A DNA stretch of 64,000 nt from Plasmopara viticola. Taxonomy: Eukaryota > Oomycota > Peronosporomycetes > Peronosporales > Peronosporaceae. A model generated the notes under the pieces. The model was not told the DNA's origin. It saw only the letters and a program-made list of their open reading frames with translations, and ran no database searches. This document shows, piece by piece, positions 32,379 through 43,789 of this stretch. How positions within the stretch are numbered: the stretch's first letter is position 1; each line of letters opens with the position of its first letter. The stretch lies in assembly GCA_001695595.3 (NCBI GenBank), contig MBPM02000031.1:310001-374000 (forward strand). The letters run 5' to 3'. A program made the position numbers and the translations under genes.

Positions 32379-34692
32379 TTAGACTCCGACATCGAGGGCA
32401 CCAGTCATTCCCCTGCTAATTAAATTATTGACTAAGTAGCTAGTTCCTTGACGCTGCAGTGGTGCGCGTGGTCGAATATTTCTCATCTTGTAGTATTGCA
32501 GTAGCTGTGTGGGGATTTCTGCCATTGTTTCCTGAACACAAGCAGAGGTTTATAGAGGCTCGCAAAATTTAATTAGGTCGTTCGAGACTATACCTTGGCA
32601 AGTCGCGCCGGGTTGCCACGAAATTGGTTAAAAGGGACGAATTGCACACTAATGAAGGGAAAAACACACGGCGAGATCGTTATTGTCGATTCACAAAAAA
32701 AAAGCCACAACAAGTTCAACCGTACATGTCTCGCGCGGCTCTGACATGCCTGGAATTGATCAATTGCTTTCCATCAGCATCGAGAGCGTTCATCGCACTA
32801 AAATCAGCATTTCCTACTCCGACAATTACAATTGACAGCGGAAGCGTCGACGCCTGCACCAGTTGATCAATTGTTTCCTCCATGTCCATAATGGCGCCAT
32901 CCGTAACGATCAAAAGCACGAAATATTTAAGATTTCCTTGGATTCCTTGCTCTACAGGCGTTGAGAAAGTTCTCGCAATTGCGGCAGCCTGGTGTACAAG
33001 AGGCGCAAATTTGGTAGGACCATGCAGTTCTACAAACTGGAAAGAGTCGGCGTATACTTTCATGATGCCACTAATCCCCTCAACTTCCGGCTGAGAAGGA
33101 TCAAATGTTAATGGAAAACAGTGGTCCACAACTCCATTAATCAACCCCCCGAATCCATACACAGGAATTCGCTTGTCTGAGTCATAAGGTTCCAAAATTG
33201 CACCAGTTGCAGTAATTGCGGCTTGATAATCATTCATCTGGCCTTGGTAATTTCCACCTACAAAGTGCAGACTTGACGGATCGGACGGGCTTCCGTTCGA
33301 GGCCGTATAATCGATGCCGACAATCAAGCTGACTTCGCAACCGCCGCGTAAAAATTCAGCGAACGTGTGCTGCTTAAACATTTCACATTGCTCAACAATC
33401 AGGACACCTGAATTTTTGTATCTTCTGCCCTTTCTTGCCTGTCTTTCACTGTTTATCAGATTTACGCTGCGTAGCTCCCCTGTCACCAACTCTGCTGCTT
33501 TGATCGTACAGCTACCAATAAATTGGTGCTTACCACTCTTCTCCCAGTCCATGCATTCAATCTTCAGTGGCCTAGTCAGATCCCCATTGCACAGGCTTTG
33601 AACACTTATGGTCGCATGACGCCACTTCGGGTTGCAATTGTCCATAACAACTTCGCTACGCCACACCAAAATCCAAGACGATGCTTCGTGTGAATCAGAA
33701 GTTTTGTCTCGCAGCCGATAAATATTTAAAAAAGGATCTGAGGCGCCAAACCAGCCATCTTTGTTGTCGAGCTTAGTAGCGGTAAATCGGACTTTGATCA
33801 TATCAGCGCATGTCGCTACTTCTTCCGCGTCGATGATTACGTGACCAGATAAATTGTGAACATACCCTCTGCCCTTATTGTGTTGCAGAACTTTAAGCAC
33901 AGCAGACTGTCCGTTAGACGACATTAACTGACCCATTGTAATCTCCACACATCCGAGAAAATCGTGATCGGATAACTTTTCCGACAAACTATCTCGATCA
34001 AATACTTCAATTCGTAGTCGCTGCACCTCTTCAAAGAAAAAGTCCACTTGCAAAGGTGTAGCAAAAGTCGGATCGGCCGTGTTGTAAATTGTTTCTGTGC
34101 GACCAACTTCTCTCCACCCTCTTTGCTGAGCTTCCTGTATGTAAGCCACAATAAACGGGTCCGACTGGCTCAAAAGATCAGATCTTTTCAATCCTTTGCA
34201 ACGAAATCGTAAATTAATGACACTGGACGGCGTTGGCGCTAAGCCATTCGGCATTAAAGCCATTGAGCTACGCGTCGACGAAAAGCTGCCAGGTTGTACT
34301 GGTCCGTACCCACCATGCAACGTAGGATTGCGCAAAAATGAAGCCGGTGGATGTGACGATGGCCCCAAAGAAGACCCGAAAGTCTGACTAGGCTGCTGTG
34401 ATGAGCCATAATTCGCAGCAGAATTTCTGGGCTGGTGGCTCATCTCCGGGGCAAATTGTGAGGGCTGGTGGCTTATATTCGGAGCGTAATTTTGCTGACT
34501 AAATGAGTTTCCAATGTCTGGATACAGAGATGTGCGAGTTTGCGATTGCATGTGACCCTGAAAGGAACTGCGACGGTCTTGAGGAGGTGGCTGTGAATCC
34601 GCTTGATATCCATTGTTATGGTAGTCAACGGGAGGAGCAGAAGGGAACGAGAGCGAGTGCCCTCGAGTGTACGAAGATTGCTGCGAATACAT
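32379..34692 (-). CDS. Copine-like protein: two C2 domains plus vWA/copine domain
   Basis: I assign three exons: 34692-32726, 32648-32594 and 32531-32379, giving 724 residues. The main open frame reads through the first donor site into a stop after 658 residues. Splicing at AT|GTACGG (intron 32725-32649) and AAG|GTATAG (intron 32593-32532) restores the copine signature RDIVQFVPF and a proper C-terminal helix (KETMAEIPTQLLQYY). Residues 1-150 are Q/S/P-rich. C2A covers about 155-265 and C2B about 285-410. The vWA domain starts with the metal-site-like motif DYTAS at 461-465 and includes YGFGGLINGVVDHCFPL. Copines bind phospholipids in response to calcium at membranes. An in-frame ATG at 34764 is rejected because an Inr-like motif lies between it and the ATG at 34692. 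Confidence 0.9.
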
Positions 34693-34705
34693 TATTAATG
34701 CAACT

Positions 34706-34722
34706 TTTAGAATGAAACAACT
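34706..34722 (-). promoter_or_regulatory. Inr-like motif upstream of the copine gene
   Basis: Minus-strand GTTTCATTCTAAAAGTTGC lies about 14-30 bases before the ATG at 34692. Its core is nearly identical to the motif before the helicase gene (TCATTCTAAAG). It is motif-based only. Confidence 0.4.
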
Positions 34723-34799
34723 GAATGTTTTAATTGGCTTAAAGTTATTTATAAGATTCTTCACGGCTCTATTTTTTCAGCGTAAAAAAAAGGGAGCGG

Positions 34800-37700
34800 T
34801 TTAATCCGTGGTATCGTTTATCTTTGGATTGTGTACGAACTGTCAGACGGTGCAATTAAGAACTTCAAAGCCCAATAAATAGCATACAAATTTCGATAAG
34901 GTATTTTAATTTATCGAAACCTGGAAATTACTCGCACCTGATTCTCATACTTAAATGTCATCAGGAAGTCGTACTGATTCCGTGTTTAAGCTGAGTCCGA
35001 AAAAATCGTAAGCAAGTATAACGAGGATCTCATTTATAGGCTACATAGTATCTGTATGTATACACAACTATGTAATTTGTATCTTGCACAGAAGAGGCGT
35101 GCGGGAATATGTACGAAGTGACTACTATTTCCGGTCTTCAATAAGGTACACCTTAATCAGTTTGGTACTATTCATGCAAAAGAAATAACCAACATTTCAT
35201 TTTTACAATTTAAGTAGCCTTCGGAGAACCTTTCGAGATACCTTTGTACGAAAACTAGCACCAGAGTTCACCAATTTCCTATTCGCCTATTGACATAAGC
35301 CAGCTTTGAGTACAAGAGCTCGGCTTCATGTAAAAATTCGTATATGTGCCTTCCACTAAGAGTTGAAATACATAGGAGAGGAATGAGTGTTTTCTAGCAC
35401 TCTTTGACATTTATACGAAAAGTCGGTTTGACCCTTACGATGACAAAACAAGCAGCATACGCTGCCATTCAGCCCTGTCGATCAACGGTGACCGAACCGT
35501 TCAGCTCCAGAGGTGCCTCTCCTCTTGAACTAGCTTTGGTGCTTAAGACTGTGCTTACGACTAAGACTTCGCCCGCAATAAAGGCTGCCTCTAACAAAAG
35601 TTTCACCTAGACTAAAGAGTGCGTCCGCCACAAAGGCTGAGCCGAGGCGAGCCTGTCTGTATATCTGTTTCTTTATAGTACGATTTGAATTGTCTATCTC
35701 ATTGTTATCACTCTAAAGAGATCGGGCCTACCCTGTGGCTGTTCATGACAACTATTTTGACTTGTTTAAGAAGTGACGCTCTAGTACTGGAGGCTGTCGG
35801 CTCCCTGTTAGTATTTAATAAACTTCACTTCTTTTACATGCAGCCAAAGAAGCGTGAGCGCACGTAGAGCTCAAAGTTCGAAAGAAGGCGCGCTGCTTTC
35901 AGCTGCTCTTTCTTGTGTCTGTATAACAAGTGGAGTAGATGTTCGAATACAACATTTAGATCGGCCTACAAGGTATAAGAGTGCAAACGCCACATGCAAC
36001 TGATCATTCCATCTTAGTAGCTATCTTTTTCCCCTTAATTGAAAAGTAAGAGTCTTTCCTTAAAAGCTTAAGATCTTAGCTATACCGACTTGGAATCCAC
36101 GGCAATCGCTATCGCTGGGGCTACTCGAGTAGGCGCTGCCTATCCCATAAGGCATGAGATCACGGTTTTTGCGGTTAATTTAAAAATTAATTGATTGTGA
36201 AGCTCAAATGACATGAAGCCGTCCAGCTAATTGGCGGATAGTAGTGCTGCAAATACATCATCTCTATCAAGCCCATAAAAGCCATAAATTTTTCCTGACA
36301 ATACGGGCTGCGTAGCCGATAGATTCGAAATAAATTGTTATTTTCAAACATATCTTGTAGACAAGGTTGTCGCGCAAGCGTGGAAGCAATTACAAAGAAA
36401 TACCAGAATGTTGTCGTCGTTATCTTTTACAGCGAAGGCTATCAGATCGATTTACGATCTTCTGATTCGCGACCGTTCACTTATTCTGGTCTTAAGGGAA
36501 ATGAAGTGCAGAAACGATTGCAGCTTAGAGGACAATGCATTTGATATGTGTGCCTTGATCCTTACTTCAGCTGATCCATGCAATCCGTAGTCTATGTAAG
36601 CACTGCATGCTTTTTGGTCTCTTTTGAGATTCCTTCCTTTGCAGTCTGGCACAACTACCGTTAGGGTGGTAGATATGCGTGCACAAGGAGAGACCAGAGG
36701 GCCAACTTGCTAACATGATATGCTGGCTTTGTGTAGCGGCTGTCGCAAATTGCCTTGTAGTGACGTACACTTACTACCATTTGGCGTTTGGGTGACCTCC
36801 AACGCATTCCTTTTGCTGACTCTTTTCACTCGTCCTGCGTCAATTATCTCTCCTACTCCCGAGAATTAACCACTTGTACTTCCATTCACTTCGTTTTGGT
36901 ACTTGATGCTGGCAAATCTATGTCCTGATAGACATTTGCCGTTGTTATCCTTGCGTCTTGCCTGTCGCTCCACTTCTTCTCTAACAAGCTGACAAAGATT
37001 TTGGAGGTCAGCACTGATATACATTGCAATTTGATTTTGACAGTTGATCTGATGAAGGGAATGTGATTTTGACGATAGGTGGTGGGCAATATCGTTAGAC
37101 AATAGGCTATACTTAGTTATAAACTTACCGGCTATATATTTGTCATTATCACTGGAGGATTGGGGTGCAGTCAATTTGACACGGCATCAGTAAATTCGTG
37201 TGATATCAATCTCGTATATAGATCAGCAAAGTCGATAATGATAGCCACGTCGGTGACCTTATCTACTTTAACAGCCTCAAGTGCTACAAAAATACTATCA
37301 CGAGGCACGATTTGATAGGATGCGTGATATTTAAACGATTTCGCAACTACGCTCGACGTATTCGATTGACCATCATTTACGTGCGCCTTCAATCATTCGC
37401 ATTTTTCTTGCGTATGCACCAATTCAAAAAGATGATTGGCCGAAGAGTTAATCTGGTCAATCATGGTTACTTCGTGTTACACATCAAACGTACTTGCAAA
37501 AACCTCAACTTCATCTTGAATGAGGATATACGATGACTCGTCATTTTGCAGAGATCGTAAGGAAAGAATATGGACATGGGCTTAAGTTCTAAAATAAAGA
37601 CAGATCTTGCGATCTTAATACCTTCCGTTCTCCCTATACTTTTCTCAATGTCATAGGCACCATAAATCACGGTTTTCAACGCGATCCACCTAATAGAGGT

Positions 37701-40549
37701 TAAAAGTGTTATAAGGGGGATCTCATCGAACGTCGATCCGGCCACGCACAGAACTGAAAAATTATTTATGACAAGGGGTTACCTGTTATTATGCACGCAA
37801 TGGTACAGCTCTGAGTGCATCTTCGAGGCTCCAAGTTTATCGTAATCTGCAATTTCAAGGGCGGTGATAATTTTCTCTAAACAATGGCAGCATGGTTGTC
37901 ATCGCTCGTCAGATATACATTTTGCGTGTTACAAGCCTGGTAAACAAAAAGTACTTTACTACGCGCATTTGCACAGACCATTTCATGGATTTGTTCACTT
38001 TAACCGGGGTGAAAAGCTCTTTTGACGTTTGGTTGAACCACGCATACAATATGAATGCCAAGTAATTTCGGCAGACCCAGCTCGAGTCGTTGTTACAAGC
38101 GACAAAGACTTGAAGTATCATATACTTTCGGAGTCTCATATAGATAATTTTTATCGGTTCTTTGAACGCTTTGGTAGCCCTATATGTACAAGTGGGCCTT
38201 TGAGTATGACTGCCAAAGAGCAAACATAAAATAGCACGTAGGCCCCCATACAGATTATGCCTGTACCCATTTACTTTGTCGCATATCTACAAAAGGTAAC
38301 TAGATGCTCGTGTGCCCTGTGAAGAACATAGTACATAAGGCACCTGCTTTAACTAGTGGAACTGGGTGGCAAACAGTAAGGTTGATTATGACGTTAGTAG
38401 TAAATTTTCATGGCGTTCGGATTTAATGGAGTCGTACAGGAACTTTCGGTTTTCTGCTGCCTGTTTGCAGACGCTATTTTAAATATCAAGCCCCGCTGGC
38501 TGATAGCAATAGTAGGCCATCTTCAGGCAGGAAATTGATGAAAAGGCTCGACTGTACGCACTGCGCATAATTTGCGCTATGGCATCCCGTTTGTCGGTCA
38601 TTAAAAAGAAAGCTCGGTGTTCTGATAAAAATTACATCAACTCTTTCACATTTGTGGAAATACCATTGTACTCTAGCGACTTTCCAAGTACGATGTCGGC
38701 AAACCAACACTGTATGGGGAGTTGTAATAGATATTAAGATTTTCAAAACTCTGCATTTCCTATGAGTCACGAGATGCCCTAGTCCCTCTTAGAAATGCTA
38801 TCTACGCATTACACTGTGCTTCTGCGGCAGCTAAATAGCAGCTCCTTGCTGCCATAGCCTATGCCGTATCGGTCATAAAGCTGATTGGCGCGTACCTACA
38901 AAAAAGTTTAATCGATAAATTGATCGAGTATGAAGCTCACTACGAATGAGGCAAATTTCTGACGAAGATCAGAACCCTCGCACTGAAACAAACGGTGATC
39001 GACCGACAATTAACTTTCTATTTCACATGACAAAAGTCGTCCGCTTTCTTTTTGAGAGATCAAAATCATCAAGAAGGAGAAGCATCGTGACTGCTAAGGT
39101 CGACTTCAAATATTCTCTCATTTAATTGCACAGGAGCTGCTGCGCTTTGTGTGAAAGATGATCAAGACAGGAGCGGCCTCCCTCGAGCTTCTTGACTGCC
39201 AAAGTTAAAAAACCTAATTTGAAGTCATATGCGAAGCGGAGATGCTTTTTAAGTGCTATGATCTCTTGTCGATTGACGCGATCATCACATCTCACAGAAT
39301 TTGTGGGGGCCGCTGGCTTCGGTATGGCTTGTGCAATCTGGGATCTGAGACAAAATCTTGAAAAGATCAAGATGCACGTAGAAAGATGGTCATACACGCG
39401 CTTGAAGCTTGCCTATTCATTGCCTGACTTGCCATTGTATTGAAGCTGGAACATCACGGAGGAGAGCAGTCTCCAACTAACCAAGTATATTTGAATTGAA
39501 TGGAACTTGCTGACACAATCTAAGTTTAATTTGTAACTTTTGGAAATTTATGCAGTGCTTGATTTGCTTCTTCATCAATAACAATTTTTAGCAGTAACCC
39601 CGAGAAATCCACATATACGGCGCGAGTCGTCCTCGTCCTCTGTTATATATTGTATGAAATGATATCATATCCGTTAGTGAAATGGATGCGGTGCTAAAAA
39701 CACGCGCTTAACATTCGCGCACAAAAGCAGGCGAATGATTTGCATGACCGCGGAGCAGCCGCCATCGGATTGAGCTGGAAGAATAGCTCTTTTTAAAACA
39801 AATCCATTTCATAAACACCACATGTAGAGTTATTTACGAAGAGCCCTCGTGGCATGCGAAGAAAATTAGCACTCTATCCATCAAGAATTTGTCGTCTTCG
39901 ACTTCATCCTCTTCTTTAAAGCTATATTTTTGGTGATCCCCTAACAAGGGGAGTCATGCCCTCTGGGGATTGACATGGTTTTCCCTGTCTTTATGGGTGA
40001 TATCATTTGCATGGTTGATCGGTTTGACGACAAATCCATCACTTTCAGGGACTAACCTCGAGTGATGAGGGTATTTCGACATCGTTGTTGCTAGCTTGAA
40101 ATTTTTCCGCCTCAAGGACAAAAATGGAGAATGTTCGCTGAAGCGCTCGACGCACTTCTTACTTGCTTAATCGCCGAAACGAGGGGTTGTGTGCTGACTG
40201 CGTCCCCGCCATGGTCGAATGAGATGCTTTTCCAGAACCTTCTGTGCCCGAGCGGCTTTTTGACAGGCGAAGTACTCCTGGCTTGCCATCCGCGACACAG
40301 GCCCATCGAAATATAGGAAAAACTCTTTTTCTGTCTTTCGATGTTTTTCAGTCGAGGCGCATAAACGACTTATTGCATTGAACCGAGGTTTTGTGTTAAA
40401 AGCTGAGTTTTGTCAAAAGACGCTTGTTATTATGGTGAATACATACCGGTTTGCGTATTGAGGTATATGATAAGAAATTGCGGATGTAAATGCAGTGGTT
40501 AACAACAAGTAAAGAAAAAAAATTCATTTGAATTTTAATTGTAACCCAT
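34800..40549. other. Long gene-poor stretch
   Basis: This contains scattered open frames under 110 codons on both strands, none with a recognisable domain, plus AT-rich sequence. I saw no LTR pair, tRNA or intact gene. Its right end meets the inverted copine fragment, so part of it may belong to an old rearrangement. Confidence 0.4.
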
Positions 40550-40554
40550 TGCAC

Positions 40555-40890
40555 ATGTTAAGCAGTACGTTACAACTTTGTGTGTTTTCATTTTCTTGGT
40601 GAATTCACAATTGTCGATCTTGCCATGTACTTTAACTCTTCATTGGTGTGCAATCCGTCCGATTTGACCAATTTGTCGCAATCTGGCGCGAGGTATAGTC
40701 TTGAACTGACTAAATTTTGCAAGCTCGCTTGTGTACAGCAAAAAATCCCACACAACTACTGCAATAAACAAATTGATTGATATTTCAACGCGCACTCCGC
40801 TGCAGCGCCAAGGATAGTCAATAGTTCAATTAGCAGGGAGATGACTGGTGCCCTCGATGTCTGAGACTAGGAATCTAAAGTACTAATTGT
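40555..40890 (+). pseudogene. Inverted, decayed copy of the copine gene 3' end
   Basis: The plus strand here aligns with the minus strand of the copine gene from intron 1 through exon 2, intron 2 and exon 3. Shared blocks include TGCAATCCGTCC-like exon 2 start, the donor GAGGTATAGTCTTGAAC, the acceptor TTGTGTACAG, and ATGACTGGTGCCCTCGATGTC near the stop. Exon-equivalent sequence has in-frame stops (for example after CNKQID) and a lost internal ATG. Because intron 2 is retained, the copy arose at DNA level, not by retroposition. Similarity fades below about 40550, near the equivalent of the exon 1/intron 1 border. Confidence 0.8.
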
Positions 40891-41086
40891 GATAATTGTG
40901 CATGTTTTTAGCGAACAGGGTACTTTTTCAATTGTTATTATATAAAATAATGTTTATCTTTCAGCAGCAAAAAACATAATACTGGAATACTAAGTACAAG
41001 CAAAAAATAAGGACTTCACCACGATTGCAACAATGACAAAAGTTACGTCCAAATCGACATACCTCTGCCCGCTTCGCCTGTCTAAA

Positions 41087-41713
41087 TTACTCATCACTGG
41101 ATTCATTGTCACTGGAGTCGTTGACACTGGATTCATTGTCACTGGAGTCGTTGTTACTGGATTCGTTGTCACTGGAGTCGTTGTCACTGGATTCGTTGTC
41201 ATTGGAGTCGTTGTCACTTGGGTGTTCATCACTCAAATTTTCCTCACTACATAAAGCATCGTTACTGCTTGCACAACCGGACTTTCCCTTCTCATTCTTG
41301 TTAATTTGAACAGCACTTGATTTCACCGTCACATTATAAGCAGCGAAGCATAGCACGGTTTTGTTTCTTACGTGGTCGGCCTCAACTTTAGTGGTATTGG
41401 ATGAAAATATGGGCGATGGAGTACCGATTGGCGCTGCACCGACTGCCAATGCGTTTGAAATGGACGGTGTTGTCGATGTCTCGCCTTTTGCCGTCTTTTT
41501 GAGCTCTACCCCCTCTTTTGCTTGACTATATAATTCTTTGACCGAGTTCAGATTCTCATTCGCGTCGCCAGTCATTATGTTTTTTAAAGATCTACGAAGA
41601 CTTGGGTTTCTATGGGCCGTCGCTTGCCGTATTTGTTCAATCTTTGTGCTCAAGCTGGTTGGTAGCACGGCCAGCAGTACCACAGAGGCGAATATGGTGT
41701 ATTTGAGTTTCAT
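41087..41713 (-). CDS. Small secreted protein with acidic SSDNE repeats (effector candidate)
   Basis: From the ATG at 41713 the frame encodes 208 residues. Residues 1-23 (MKLKYTIFAS, then a hydrophobic run ending SLST) form a clear signal peptide. The next segment, up to about residue 50, contains SLRRSLKN. This is arginine-rich but is not a canonical RxLR motif. The middle is S/T/N-rich with possible N-glycosylation sites. Residues 157-208 are an acidic tail of repeated SSDNE/SSDND units encoded by a 15/30-bp minisatellite. There is no known catalytic domain. A longer open frame from 41842 adds 43 residues in front and would bury the signal peptide, so I prefer 41713. Size, secretion signal, repeats and the gene-poor setting fit an oomycete effector or surface protein; the function is unknown. 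Confidence 0.6.
   Translation of the reverse strand: MKLKYTIFASVVLLAVLPTSLSTKIEQIRQATAHRNPSLRRSLKNIMTGDANENLNSVKELYSQAKEGVELKKTAKGETSTTPSISNALAVGAAPIGTPSPIFSSNTTKVEADHVRNKTVLCFAAYNVTVKSSAVQINKNEKGKSGCASSNDALCSEENLSDEHPSDNDSNDNESSDNDSSDNESSNNDSSDNESSVNDSSDNESSDE
41096..41215 (+). repeat. Coding minisatellite, four 30-bp units (eight 15-bp half-units)
   Basis: Four consecutive 30-bp units of the form ACTGGATTCRTTGTCACTGG plus AGTCGTTGNY differ at only a few positions. On the minus strand they encode the acidic serine/aspartate/asparagine repeats at the C-terminus of the secreted protein. The unit length is a multiple of three, so gain or loss of units keeps the frame. Confidence 0.9.
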
Positions 41714-41842
41714 TTCTGAGAGTGTTGTGTACAATAAGCAGCGCAAGAAACAGTCTTCAATAGACAAGGTGATTGTCAGAATGAGCGAGGCAATGTGACC
41801 TTGGTGCAAATTTGCCTTTCGAGTCCGCGAAGTGTCTGTCAT

Positions 41843-43453
41843 GCCTTTTTCACGAAGGAACTTCAGGTGGTTTTATGAACCGATCTGACGCTCAACTTGA
41901 CAAGAGTAGGCTTTACAAATAATCGCTTCGATACAATCATGCTACATAAGATGCAGATTGTCGATCGCGACTCATAAAACAATACTTTGTAATAATAGTG
42001 TAACTCGCAGCATGACTTGTAATCAAAGCAAATGCGAAGCTTCTTACACCTTTAGTGTAAGTATTTGGCGCTTAAAGGCTACAAGCAATGAACTTTCGGC
42101 CTTCATTTGCTGTACATGTAACTTGCGTAGTAATAACTTTTGCACAGATACCGTGAATTTTCCTTGCTTGTTTTAGATGAACATAATATGCACGATTAAG
42201 AAAGGTCTCCATCATTCCGTCCTTTAAATATAATATGCTCGATCATGAATGGTCCCCACCATTGAGTCCGGAGCCGTCCGTAAAATCCTCAAGTTAAGGC
42301 GACCGTCGCCGTTATCACGACATATCAACATCTATTACATTAAAATCGAAGACTGGCTCTTTAAGCGCTGCACGAATAATACATTTTCGTTTGTTCATGA
42401 TAAGCTTATTATTGTGCTACCGCATTATATATACCTAAAATTGATGTTTTTATTCGCTGTTCGATCTCAGCAGATGTGCACATTTGTGGCTTGCACAAAG
42501 GAAAGGCCCGATCTCGGCCGATTTGGCCTATGGTGTTCAGTTTTTCGTGCCTGTACGATCTCTAATATCTGGTCGTTTCATATTTAGGTAGGATGCAGCT
42601 TAATAATTTAATATGAAGCAGCTAAATGTGACCTTTATTCAAAGCATCTACTAAATTAATAACGCAAGATGCGAGAGAAGCGGAAGTTGGTTATTTAGGT
42701 AATTTGAATGAATTCTTTAAGCGGTTCGGGCAAGCGAAAATAGGTGATCTCTTTTTGATGACAATGAGATGCTTGCGACAGAGACGCAAGCAAATCGAGT
42801 TGCGCCCAATGAGGTTGTCTCTACCTTTGTATGTCCTCACAATAGTGAGCATATGGCCCGTGCAATTCGACAAGCCACCTCTCTTACCATTATTAGTATA
42901 AGTTCATTGTACGCATCGACCGTGCAAATACAATGTGACATCTATTAATGTAAGCAGCGTATGTAGTCTATCGCTCGTTCTCCATAAAAGTAATGAATTT
43001 GTCTGAAATGCATTTCGATGATGGTCTCCATAAAAGTAATGAATTTGTCTGAAATGCATTTCGATGATGTTATTGTCATTGGTAATGCTGTACTTAATCA
43101 TGATGTAATAACATATTGGGGTTTCAAGCTTCGGCGCCGGTGCCAAAATAGTAAATTGCGACACCCAGAAGGGCATTTAACTTCGAACTTTGACAAAAAA
43201 TGAGTGATTGTCCTGCGTTAACGTCCCCGTTGCGAACACAGACTATTTTTGATGAGACGGGCCATTCCAATTTTCCGGAACTTTTTAATAATAAAAGGAG
43301 CTTTGATAAAAATAAAGGTTCCTAGTTTGCAATTAGCTTCTCTAATTCTACTCAGGGCATATACAAATTTATGTTAAGGATAAAAATAGGATAAGCGTTG
43401 TAAAAAAAGCCAGTACTTCAACGGCATACCCCGAACGGTCGCTCACTGGAACC
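41843..43453. other. Intergenic, no gene seen apart from a tandem duplication
   Basis: AT-rich DNA with short open frames only. The sole clear structure is a 46-bp tandem duplication at 42979-43069. Confidence 0.4.
42979..43069 (+). repeat. 46-bp tandem duplication
   Basis: The block starting TCTCCATAAAAGTAATGAAT occurs twice back to back (42979-43024 and 43025-43069). About 45 bases are identical, which suggests a recent slippage or duplication event. Confidence 0.92.
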
Positions 43454-43770
43454 TTAACGTTCGGGCGATAAAAGAAAAGTCTGCAACGCACGAGCTATGA
43501 AAGCAAAGTCTCCGCCTGAGGGCTCAATTAGCACATGCTCAGATAGACCTGTGCAAGCCTGTATGTAACGGTCCAGGTATTCGAGAAAGTCTATAGTTGA
43601 GGGCTGAAACGCGCAGCGGTCGATCCAACTTTGAGACGTATAATTCACACGGGCAAAAGGCATTGTCTCCTCCACAAGAGTCTCAAGATTTCGAGGCTGC
43701 TCAGAAAAATTTGCGGCTTGACCACAACGGCTGGCCCCGAGAACAATCTCAGGTGCATAATTTAACTAGA
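43454..43770 (-). pseudogene. Unidentified protein-like fragment
   Basis: One minus-strand frame is open from about 43770 to a stop at 43454. It encodes about 105 residues with well-mixed, globular-looking composition (ARVNYTSQSWIDRCAFQPST, then LSEHVLIEPSGGDFAFIARA). An in-frame ATG lies at 43675. I do not recognise the family. It may be the 3' end of a decayed gene or of a gene with unrecognised upstream exons. Confidence 0.3.
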
Positions 43771-43789
43771 GTAGGAGCTGCTGCTTAAA

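Noticed and set aside
34693..34764. N-terminal extension of copine from the ATG at 34764
   Set aside because: The likely transcription start motif is at 34706-34722, downstream of this ATG.
41033..41309. Plus-strand ORFs across the minisatellite
   Set aside because: They are repeat translations antisense to the secreted protein, which has a signal peptide and a sensible composition.
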